This document shows, piece after piece, positions 55,106-64,000 of a stretch of DNA of 64,000 nucleotides. Both the position numbers and the translations under genes were made by a program. The first letter of the stretch is position 1, and the number at the start of each line of letters is the position of its first letter. Below the pieces are notes generated by a model, which did no database searches, had not been told where the DNA came from, and saw nothing but the letters and a program-made list of their open reading frames with translations. Source of the stretch: Yamagishiella unicocca (Eukaryota; Chlorophyta; Chlorophyceae; Chlamydomonadales; Volvocaceae); the NCBI GenBank assembly GCA_003116995.1, contig BDSL01000004.1, positions 1,798,001 through 1,862,000 of the forward strand, in the 5' to 3' direction.

Positions 55106-57354
55106 GCGGCGAAAGGGTGGTGCCACTGACGAACGGCCGGCTGCCGCTGCTGCTGGTGCTGCTGCTGGCGCCGGTTAGAATGAAACTGCCACTGACGGCA
55201 AGCGTGCCTCCTTCGCTTCCATTGGCCGCTCGGTTACGCCACACCGATGCACAGGTCGTCATCCCTTCATCCAGGGGGAAGCCTGTTGCGTGGTGCGGAA
55301 GCGGACAACGGAGCCGCACGCACGGTTCAAGGGGCAGCAGCGGTAGCGGGAGGGCCCCGATGCTGATGTGTGCATTCCTGAGCATAATGCCTGTAGGCCC
55401 ATAAGGCCTACTTGTACTCGTCCGCAGGTGCGGCGATGATGGGACGAATGGTTTGGGCCCGCCTCCCAGCTGACCTAGGCCTCTTGGGCCAGACAGCGCC
55501 TATTACAGCTGTGGCTGCTAGCGCCCGGGTACAAGGCCGGATGGTGGCGGTGGTGGTGGTGGTGGTGGGCTGACGGGTGTTGCTGACCAGCGGGCTGGGT
55601 GTCTTGAGGGGCTCGAAATGCAGCTGACGAATGCACGCCCATTCCGCCGCCCAAAGGCTTCGAGCGTTGCCTGCAGTTAACTGCGGTTGTGCCGTACGGT
55701 GCCGTACGGCGTGTAGAGATTGCCGAGCGCGCGGGTTCATGGCGTGCGGTGCATGGCGTGTAGCTCCGGGGGAGCTGGGGCGGGTATCGTGCCTGGGGTC
55801 TTCTCTCGGCTGTTCCTCTGGGGGAAATGTTGTCACTCTTCACGAGCAGCCGCCATCCAACGGTGGCAACCTATTTTTATTTATGGGGATAATAATGTTA
55901 CCCACTACAGCGCGTTTGCCGCACTATAACGCTTTTGGGCGGCCTGTCAGCATTGCGAAGCTGCAGCCCTTCTCTTTAGGAAAGCGTGACCGTGACTTCA
56001 AGGAGGGGGTGATTCTGGGGTTACCGGAAGCGGGAAGCTGGGGACTGGGGCCTCCCCGGATGCCATTCCTGCGTGTCGTGCACGCGACCACAGTACGCCC
56101 CGGCTGTCGCCCTGGGGGGTTATGACGGCGGGGTGCTTCGCATCAACTCTCCGCTTTTATTGGTGCCCGTCGCGGGCCCCGATGAGTGCCTTCAGGAAGC
56201 AGCTGAACAAGCCGCTTCGTCCACGCTGCATCTCTCCAATAGGATTTGGTATGTTGATATGTATGGATATTGTGCCGTGTCGTGATGTGATGACGCACAG
56301 CCCGCGGATCCTTAACCCTATGTGCGCGCGCGTCAAGCATATGAAGTGCATACAGGAATGCAATGAGGACTCCCGCCGTAGCGCTGTTCCGCGATTATAT
56401 GAGAAAGGAACGAAGCCTTCACACGCGCATTCGAACGGGCTTTGTAACGAAGGAACAGACTTCCTGGCTACCGTCGTACTCGTTCTATCCTGTGTCCGTC
56501 GTTTCTTGGGGGCTTTACGCGCTCACGAGCATAAGGAATATAAATGAATCGGTGAATCTCGTACCGGACAGTACGACAGTGGAAGCCGCTCAGGCACGTG
56601 TCAGGGACCTCGTTACATCACATGCTCCAGGCGCCCCAGTTTCCTGGGCCTGCACACCCCGTACACCGAGAATATTCGAGCAGGCCCCGTTCCTGTAGTG
56701 CATCCAATCTTTTTTCTAGTCAAGCGGTTGACCGCTCATACAGCCCACGCCACATCCCAGGCGCCCTGCTGCGCTGCTGGAGTGCACCAGAGCGGTACGC
56801 CGGCCCGGCCGAGCACATGTATGGAGTCATAGCACACCGCCAACGATCCAAGACAACCACTAGGTTAACAAAATTGTGGAGGCTCCTGGCCGAAGAAACG
56901 CACTCCTCAAAACGCAAACACGCAACCCCGCCATGCAAGAAGCCGGCTGGAAGGGTTCCAACGAATCGTCCTGCGGTCTGAGCCCTCGGGCCTGCATCAT
57001 AGTAGTGTCGGTGGCACATAACCTCCCAGCAGTGCCACACAGTGCCAGCCCTGCAGTGGCCTCCCACCGCGCATTGCCCCCCCTCACCTCCAAAAACTCT
57101 TCGCCGTACGGCAAGTCCACGTCACTGAACCGCAGGCTCGTACATCCCGTACAACAGCCGGGAAAGATAAGCCCCACGAATACCACAGACGGCCCACGTG
57201 CCAGTGAACCAGTGCCCAAAAGTCAGCGGAGCCAGGGCACTTATGCCGCTACGCAGCTCGGCCCCGGCCGCTTGTGGGGACAGCCATGGGATTCGCTCCC
57301 CGCGTCCCTCTTGCCATCCACGGCTGCCTCAGCCCTACGCAACCAGCTAGCAGC
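55106..57354. other. Interval between convergent PKD2 and BCCP genes
   Basis: It should hold both 3' UTRs. TGTAA at 56443-56447 (+) and TTACA at 56613-56617 (TGTAA on the minus strand) are the best polyadenylation candidates, about 1.3 kb and 0.74 kb from their stops. A (GGT)n run is at about 55545-55570. No further gene is supported. Confidence 0.45.
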
Positions 57355-58380
57355 TTATGGCTTGATGATCATGATGGGCTGGCCCACAGCCACTGGCTGC
57401 CCGTTCTCCACCAGGAACTTGACGACCTCACCGCCCACCTCAGCCTAAGGGGGTTTGGGGTTAGCGCAGAAACACGCGTGGGCCGTAGGGAAAGGAAAGA
57501 GGAGGAACACGAAAGACTAGCGAGGCCAGCGAGGATGGATGATGTGGCGGTATGGTGTCGGTGACGGCGTGGTGGCGGTGGGGCAGAGATTGGCAAAAAC
57601 ATTCAAAGGGGGTAAGCGCATATCGGTTCCGTCGTCGTTCGTTACCACAGCGGAGCGCAGACGGGCCGTCTCTTCGGGCGTGGTGAATCATACTCATCAC
57701 TGGACCCTGGCACCAAGCTGGCGAGAGCTTCAGATCGGCCGATTCAGCATCGCAATCGCCAGCGCCTCCCCTCTAGCCGGCAGCCTAGCCGGATTTGTAA
57801 CGGAGCAGCCCTGTACGGCACAACCCGGTGGGCTCGTCCGTTTGGGCTCACGTGTGCACGTTACTCAACACAGCCGCCGATGCACAGCTAGCCGCGATCC
57901 GACCCGCCGCTTGGTGGCGCGTGGGGGTGGATGTGTCGGGGCGCCAGCAGCGTGTGTCTTCACGTGGCATAGCACGTTCTTTTCCGAGGCTGCCCGACGA
58001 CGCACCCGCTGACACCACAGCGTCCAATCTAAATAAGCCGCAGGAGCCGCTCAGAGCATTGCACACCGGCCGATAACCCTTTGCTCGTGACCCTACTTAC
58101 CGTCTCTTGTTTTCCTTCCTTCCTTCCTTCCCTATGGTGAGCGATCATATCATCCCAACGCATCGAGAGAACGTCCCCCAAACATCAGGCTCCAACCTCC
58201 AGGTCAAGGCCGGCCGCCCATGTAGCAGGAGATGCGGATAGTAGAACAGGAGGCTGGCCACCAGCGGTGCAGCGAACCTAACCACAACAGCGGTCATCTC
58301 CCGCCCTGCCCTGCCCCGCCCCACCCTGCCCTGGCCTGCCCTGCCCCATACTTTTGTCATCTCTATGAAGCTCGCACCCA

Positions 58381-58411
<31 letters not shown>

Positions 58412-59867
58412 AATGATGCACACCGTCTGGCCCTTCTTCACCCTGTCACCCTCCTTGCAGAAGAGGGGCTCGCTAGGCGCCGGCTTACGGTAGAAGGTGC
58501 CGCCCATGGGGGACGCCACCTCGATGCCCTTGGGGGCCGCCGGGGCAGCAGGAGCGGGGGCCGCGGGAGCCGCTGGCGCAGCCACGGGCGCTGGCGCAGC
58601 AGCGACTGGGAGGGCCGGAGCTGCTCGATTAGGGGTCGGACAGCGCGAGGTGGATCGGGATATACGACTTTCGTCAGCCAATGGAATCCAGCAGGCACAC
58701 TGCACATAACAGGTGCTATGCATTTCGTCTAATGGGTGCTCAAGAACGTCAGATGGGTACTTAAGAACGGGGCGACGGTCCAACCGAGCCGACAGGGAGG
58801 AAGGAAGCGCGGACAACGGTAGTTTGTTGGCTTCGGACGGTGCCCCTCACTATACATCCCCTCTACCAAATCCCGATCCAGGCGGAATGAAAACACACAG
58901 ACAGCACCGGAGCCAGTAGGGCATCTCCCGCATCAATACTTTGCCGTTGATCTGGAACAACATAGGAATTAGACAGCAGACGTCGCATCGCGTCTCGCCG
59001 GGACTCACCGGGGGCGGCCGCCTGGACGGGCGCTGCAACCATCTGCGCAGGCATCATCATCTGTGGGTGGGCAAGAGGGGGGTTCCAGGAGACTGGTGAG
59101 CAGCTCATCCCGAAATATAATACACCGATTGCGGCCCTTCCCCGAGCCGAGCTCAACGACCTAGGGCAGACAGCCATCCCAATGGTCCCACCGGCATGGC
59201 GGCCGCCTGCTCAGCTTGAAGAGCCTCCTTCTTCCGGACGCTCAGGCTGAAGCGCTTGCTCTTCAGCTCGAACTCCACAATATCCGTGTCGTGCACCAGC
59301 CTGCGCGACGAGCGCCACGTAAAGCGCGATACCCCCGGCAAGGACAGTATCAATTAAGAAACTAGATGTGTAAGCTCTGTCGCTGTGGGAATTGGAGTTT
59401 GCGGCGTTGTCGCGACCCGCGTGCGGCGCTGACGTGCGACCAAGTTGCAACGCCAGGTTGAGCGTTGCAATTTCGAGGATATTGGGTGATCTGGTTTGAA
59501 GCACTCCATGCTGCATACCATGCAACCAGCAGCCTGCGTTGCGTGGACCCAACGTGCAAGCCTGCCCATGCCTCATAACGCTCAACACGGACCTGATAAT
59601 ATCGGACAGCTCCTCGAACTGCAGCATGTTGGCCGCCGAATGTCCATTTGCAGCAGCCGTAGCACCGTTCGTGCTGACCTCAACCTCCTCCGTCTTGGCA
59701 GCGCGGAGCGCCACAACGCGCTGCAAGCAGGAGCCGCAGTGTTGGCGCCGCGCCGTGTCAGCCGCGCCAGCATATCAATTAATACTAACCTGAGCACGAA
59801 TAGCTGCAATCGGCTTCACGCTCCGCGCAGCGGCGGTCCGCGCGCAGGGGCGGTGGAGGGTGTTCAT
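57355..59867 (-). CDS. BCC: Biotin carboxyl carrier protein of plastid acetyl-CoA carboxylase
   Basis: Exons: 59867-59790, 59720-59593, 59300-59192, 59060-59009, 58620-58382, 57444-57355 (TAA); 231 residues, all phases consistent. The start, [18 protein letters not shown], gives a basic, Ala-rich chloroplast transit peptide; this exon is too short to stand out as a frame. The conserved N-terminal block has [15 protein letters not shown]. An Ala/Pro linker leads to the biotinyl domain: [20 protein letters not shown], a [17 protein letters not shown] strand, [10 protein letters not shown] with the biotinylated Lys196, and [26 protein letters not shown]. It accepts biotin and carries CO2 between the carboxylase and transferase subunits of the multisubunit ACCase, the first step of fatty-acid synthesis. 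The donor of exon 2 (GTCCGT) is weak, but phase and homology support it. Length is typical. Confidence 0.93.
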
Positions 59868-60646
59868 TTCGGGGGCTGACGCGTACAAAGCTAAATTCGG
59901 CTACGAGGCCCCACCACTGCAAGTAGACAGGCAATTAAGTAAAAATGTAGTAAAAATTCGTTTTGGATGGGGCAATTTGGGGGTAGGGTGCCGCGTCGGC
60001 TGCTCGTGCTCCCGCCGTGCAACGCCGATCTTGCTTCATGCAAGCCTCGATTTCTCCAATTTTTGCTCACATGTAATCAGTATGTTACAACATACCACAT
60101 TCCAGTGATTCATCCCAGGATAATCTCAGGAAGACTGCTTGTCAAGAATTAAGAAAGCGTTCGTGTGACCCTCCTACGACCAACCCTCGGCTAGGATTTA
60201 CATGAACTATTTCTAAGTTCAACGAGCGACGCAGCGGTGTGCGGGCTCGGTGTAGAAGCTACGTTGCCGAAATGCAGCGTCGTTGGCACTTGAATGCTGA
60301 ATGCAGCTAAAGTGCCGCTTTCATCGGCAGCACACGTCTAGGAGAAATCGTGTCGACGTTCCAGTGCTCCATTGTGCACGCTCGTTCGCCCTAGGTTTCG
60401 TGCCTGGCCCAAACGGAGTTTCCAACTTCCTAGATCGTCCGTGAACACCTTATCTATACAACACCTACAGGCGTCCTCCTGCAGGCACCCTCCACCCTTC
60501 AACCATGCATTGCATGCGACACATATCTCCACCTCGGCTCCAGCGCCCACTCGCTCTCACATACTCTTGAGCGGTAGCAAGGTGGAGTACGTATTCTGCG
60601 TGCACCAAGCATGGCATGCAGCTCATCTCATAGGGATGGTAGAGCG
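59868..60646. promoter_or_regulatory. Upstream region of the BCCP gene
   Basis: It lies between the BCCP start (59867) and the 3' end of the next minus-strand gene. TTACA at 60198-60202 could be the minus-strand polyadenylation signal of the coiled-coil gene, so the BCCP promoter probably occupies about 59868-60190. No specific promoter element is recognised. Confidence 0.45.
60198..60202 (-). terminator. Candidate polyadenylation signal TGTAA (minus strand)
   Basis: TTACA on the plus strand, about 450 nt past the latest possible stop of the coiled-coil gene. Other copies lie slightly further on (about 60082). Confidence 0.4.
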
Positions 60647-63420
60647 TCAAGTGAAAAAACAGACATAAAGTGCGGTCATTGCGACCACTGTCGCAAGAGC
60701 ATGTCCCTCATGCGCCCAACAAACCCTGCACGCCATGTAGCCCGTACGGCACGAAGGGGGTGGTGTGATGGCACAGCGTGCGGGCCCCGCTACATGCAAC
60801 CAGTGATGGCTGCTGAGCTGTTTCCGCACCTGCAGCTCCGCACGAAGCGCCGAAATGGTCGCGTCTTTTTTTGCCACCACCGCCTGCAACCGGCCCTCGA
60901 TGTGCACCAACTGCTCCGTGTGCTGTGCGCGCTTCGACTCCATCTGCGGGTAGGGGTTATTGGAGGGTAATGGCATTACCATCATTTGAGGCTGAGGATG
61001 AGGCCGTTGGGGCACAGCAAATAGTGCAGGCGTACTCGCAGCCCTGCTGACACCTCGGGTACGGCCCTTGTCGCGCACCTGCTCCGCCAGGTGCTGCTGC
61101 AGCGCCCGCGTCTCCCCCTCGAATGCAGCCTGCTCGTCGGCGTGCTGTTTATGCAGCCGCAGCAGCGCGGCATTCGCCTGCTGCAGCTCGCCGTCCCGCG
61201 CCTGCAGGGATGCGCGCAGCTGTGCACACACACACACAGTGTTAATAAGCCATTTTGGAAAAAGGGAGAGGGGAGGGAGGGAAGCTGTGGAGATCATGGT
61301 AACCCGTACAGGCGAGGACGGCTCGGCTCCATCAGACCGCAGTGTGGTGAACTGGTGTGGTGCCGCCGTTGGCTGAAGAGCCCCACACTGCACTTGCTGG
61401 CAGTGCCCGGTGGTCGGACGTGTGCAATAGGGGTGAACTAGGCAAGAAGAGCTCCCCCCCACCAGACCTTTATGTATTAATGTATCTTATTATGTTTATG
61501 GGCTGTCGGGGAGCTGAAGTGGATTGTTTGTTTTCATGTCACAAGTATCGGCGCCTCCATCCCCATCAGGAAGAGGCTACCCCCGTTCATGCGGCCCCAT
61601 TCATGCGGCCCCCATTCATGCGGCCCCCGTCAAGCTTCGTCCCCAGGCTACCCCCATTCATGCGGTCCCCATTCATGCGGCCCCCGTCAAGCTTCGTCCC
61701 CAGGCTACCCCCATTCATGCGGCCCCCATTCATGCGGCCCCCGTCAAGCTTCGTCCCCAGGCTACCCCCGTTCATGCGGCCAGATGCTCGCCAAAACTGT
61801 TGTTGCGGAACTTTCGGATCCTAACTGCCTACGTACGCCGTATGGCCCGAGTTTACTAGAGGCCCGCGTTGAACAGAGGGGACAGTGGCCCCTCACGCGC
61901 CTCTCCCCACACCAGGTTGGGATGGAGTGATTCGGCGGTCTTTCCATTTCGGCCAGGACAGCTGCCCGTGGCCAGCGCCAGGCCCGGCTAGAAATGCGAA
62001 CATCACAGCGTCACACATAAACGCAGGGCGTGGGGCCAGAAAATTGCGGGCGGTGGAAAAGCGAGATGTGTATGGTTGTGGATAATACGGTTTCTTGGCG
62101 GATCAGGTCATGTCCACAGCGGTGCGCCCTGCTGCTTACCTCCTCAACCTCGTGCTGGAGCCTTTGGTTGGTGTCCACTAGCTTCCTTCGCGAACCCGAT
62201 ATATCGTCGTACTTCTGCTGCCTGCTCCGAGGGCATACACATCTGGATTTGCGTCACCTAGTTTTGCCATACACCCTTTTGCTTGTTCCGTCTGTCCAAC
62301 GAAACTTCCGATGGCTCTACCTTCGGGTATGGAGCCCTCTGTAACAGTTATTTCTACTACACCCAACGCCGGGAGGACCGGCAAAGTCGGAGAACAGGGT
62401 CGTTGCACATAGCTGCCTTGCTTGAGTTGCGCCGCTCTGCGCACCATTGCTCCACGGCTCCGTGCGCTTGAGCCACCTGCACGCGTGCGTTGTGCTGCAC
62501 CGCCTCGATCTCCCCACGGCACCACTCATCGATGTCCTGCAGGCTTGCCTCGTGATCCCGCTGCAGCTGCGCCACCTCGGCTTCCTACAAAACCCGGATC
62601 AACAAGGGTGAAGAGCGTTCTGCGGAGTGAGGTTTTTGGTGCCGCATGTATGAGCGACAGCCACCAGATACTGGACGCATGGGTTGCTGCGGGGACAGCC
62701 CGTTGGTGTCCCGTGACGCCGCTGTGGAGACCGAATCTCAGGGTGTTATGTGGTTTCCTGCTGACCTGTTTCTGCTTTAATCGTGAAATTTCGGCCTCCA
62801 GCTGCTCCACACGCATGACAGCAGTCGATTCAGATGCTGCAAGCTTGGTGGCCCAGTTTTCGTCCACAGTCGAGGCCGCTGCCGACAGCTTTTCCAGTTG
62901 CTCTCGTAGCTTCTGTTGCTCCCTGCGAACGTAATGAAAAAGACCTTCCTAAGACCTGGATCCTCTTGACGGAATGATGACACCGAAGCTTCACCCCCCC
63001 GTCGTCCCTCACTTACATCCCCAAAGGTGCCCTTGGGTTGTCCCCACGCCAATATCTTTAATGCGATTAGCTATTAATTTTATTTCGCATTTAATACACA
63101 CCTTTCTTGCTGCCGACGCAGCTTTGCTGCACGTTCGGTATTCTGGCGCAGCTGTTGTTGCACTTTTTCATTATCCGCGGACAGGGCTTCGTTCAGCGCT
63201 TCCAGGTGTGCACAACGGCTTGCAACGGAGGCCAGATCGACCTGCAAAACAATGCCCGGAAGTTTGCAAAACCTATCTCCATGTGAATTGCCGCCAGACA
63301 GCTTACTTCACGGTGCACATGCTGTTGTTGGACGGCCTCAATGTGCTGCTGTTTTAAAGCTTGTACACGCACGCGCAAAGCATTATAGTCATCAGGGCCT
63401 GCGTTCTCGGTTTGAGGCAT
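60647..63420 (-). CDS. Coiled-coil protein, 3' end uncertain
   Basis: Exons in transcript order: 63420-63307, 63241-63102, 62922-62766, 62584-62409, 62221-62140, 61219-61079, 60943-60830; phases agree throughout (308 residues so far). Then either translation runs on past the last donor to a stop at 60647 (about 369 residues), or it splices to a short terminal exon. The start is MPQTENAGPDDYNAL. Almost the entire protein is heptad-rich helix (ALRVRVQALKQQHIEAVQQQ, LREQLEKLSAAASTV, VMRVEQLEAEISRLKQKQ, LRASLQARDGELQQANAALL), with no signal peptide, membrane helix or catalytic motif. A role in cytoskeleton, basal body or cilium would fit, but this is inference and no named family is recognised. 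Confidence 0.72.
61585..61785. repeat. 57-bp minisatellite containing 15-bp subrepeats
   Basis: The higher-order unit of 57 bp holds two CCCCATTCATGCGGC subunits and one CCCGTCAAGCTTCGTCCC segment, repeated three times plus partial ends. It lies in the long intron (62139-61220) of the coiled-coil gene and creates spurious open frames on both strands. Confidence 0.85.
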
Positions 63421-64000
63421 TGTCGCGATTTGCAATGAACGGCAGGCCTTCTCTTAATTTTGTTACATTGTGCTGTAATATGCAGGTTTTAGGTGTATTG
63501 GCTGGGTTTTGTGACGTTAGGGCTACTTAAGGTCAAAGCAGGTTGACCGATGCGCGATGGCATCGTACATGAGTAATCCGCAATGATGCAGTTTTTTGCT
63601 TGCCCGTTTTTTCCAGATGATCGTCATCGGAGGGTACGTCGCGTCTCGGCCCGTTTATTCAGGCCATCGTCATCAGGGGGGATATCGCGTCTCTAAGCAT
63701 GTACCTGTACACTCACTTCACGCAAAAAGCAACATGCGCAAGGAAACCATGAGAACTGTCGCCACTGGCACCCTACCGCACTCTGAAGGTCATATCCTGA
63801 TCGAGGGCAGATGCGATACGGGAGCGACAATTAGCTCATGGCATATCGTATGGGATAGCCACGTATGACACATCTTAGCACTAAACTGCACCCTGCACCC
63901 GAAGTCAGGTAGGTTCACGTCGCATCAGGAAATCCAACAAAGTGGTTCATGTTACTGACAGGCTATTGGGAACGAAATGTGCATAGCTCGCTGCTGTCGG
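63421..64000. other. Upstream region of the coiled-coil gene
   Basis: Probable promoter of the minus-strand coiled-coil gene. Two related ATCGTCATC segments followed by TCGCGTCTC lie at about 63617-63645 and 63664-63693. No gene is supported up to the window edge. Confidence 0.4.

Noticed and set aside
56122..56698. Plus-strand frames of 111-141 residues after PKD2
   Set aside because: They have no family motifs, no splice partners and a position in the expected 3' UTR/intergenic zone.

Overview
The window looks like nuclear DNA of a volvocine green alga (Chlamydomonas/Gonium/Volvox group). Reasons: GC-rich exons with many short GT-AG introns, TGTAA-type polyadenylation signals, CCCTAAAA (TTTTAGGG-type) tracts, (SP)n hydroxyproline-type hinges, and a gene matching the flagellar channel PKD2 of Chlamydomonas in layout and length. 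The species cannot be named from the sequence. I found no bacterial operon, CRISPR array, rRNA gene, complete tRNA gene or intact autonomous transposon. All gene models were built by hand by matching splice phases, reading frames and family motifs; there are no transcripts to confirm them.

Layout. 1-7320 (+): 3' part of a multi-pass membrane protein with F-type-lectin/discoidin-like ectodomains, a proline hinge and a TRP-like membrane region. 9169-10197 (-): intronless GT92 glycosyltransferase. 11841-16618 (-): eight-exon conserved-looking gene of unknown function, whose short first exon was recovered by phase matching. 17251-25609 (+): WNK kinase, 12 exons, 1072 residues, divergent from the previous gene. 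29998-35711 (+): Aurora-like Ser/Thr kinase, 10 exons, 716 residues. 39488-41054 (+): GPR1/FUN34/YaaH (GFY) transporter, 7 exons, 227 residues, with a 24-nt microexon. 43858-55105 (+): PKD2, 19 exons, 1635 residues. 57355-59867 (-): plastid biotin carboxyl carrier protein, 6 exons, 231 residues. About 60647-63420 (-): coiled-coil protein, at least 7 exons. Gene-poor, visibly less GC-rich stretches lie at about 7.3-9.2, 10.2-11.8, 25.6-30, 35.7-39.5, 41-43.9 and 55.1-57.3 kb.

How the genes relate. They are separate nuclear transcription units, not an operon. PKD2 is ciliary by family knowledge; the Aurora-like kinase resembles a group that includes a flagellar-length kinase, and the coiled-coil protein could be structural, so a loose ciliary theme is possible but is inference. 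BCCP (fatty-acid synthesis), GFY (acetate transport) and GT92 (glycan synthesis) are metabolic or secretory.

Introns carry most of the odd structure. They hold many minisatellites (including a 12-bp array that leaves a PKD2 intron open in frame and about 62 copies of CCCTCA), two families of short dispersed repeats, two members of which have flanking direct repeats, and telomere-like CCCTAAAA tracts near 3' splice sites. I see no clear new multi-gene system; the best leads are the lectin/TRP-like fusion, the short intronic repeats and the PKD2 details.
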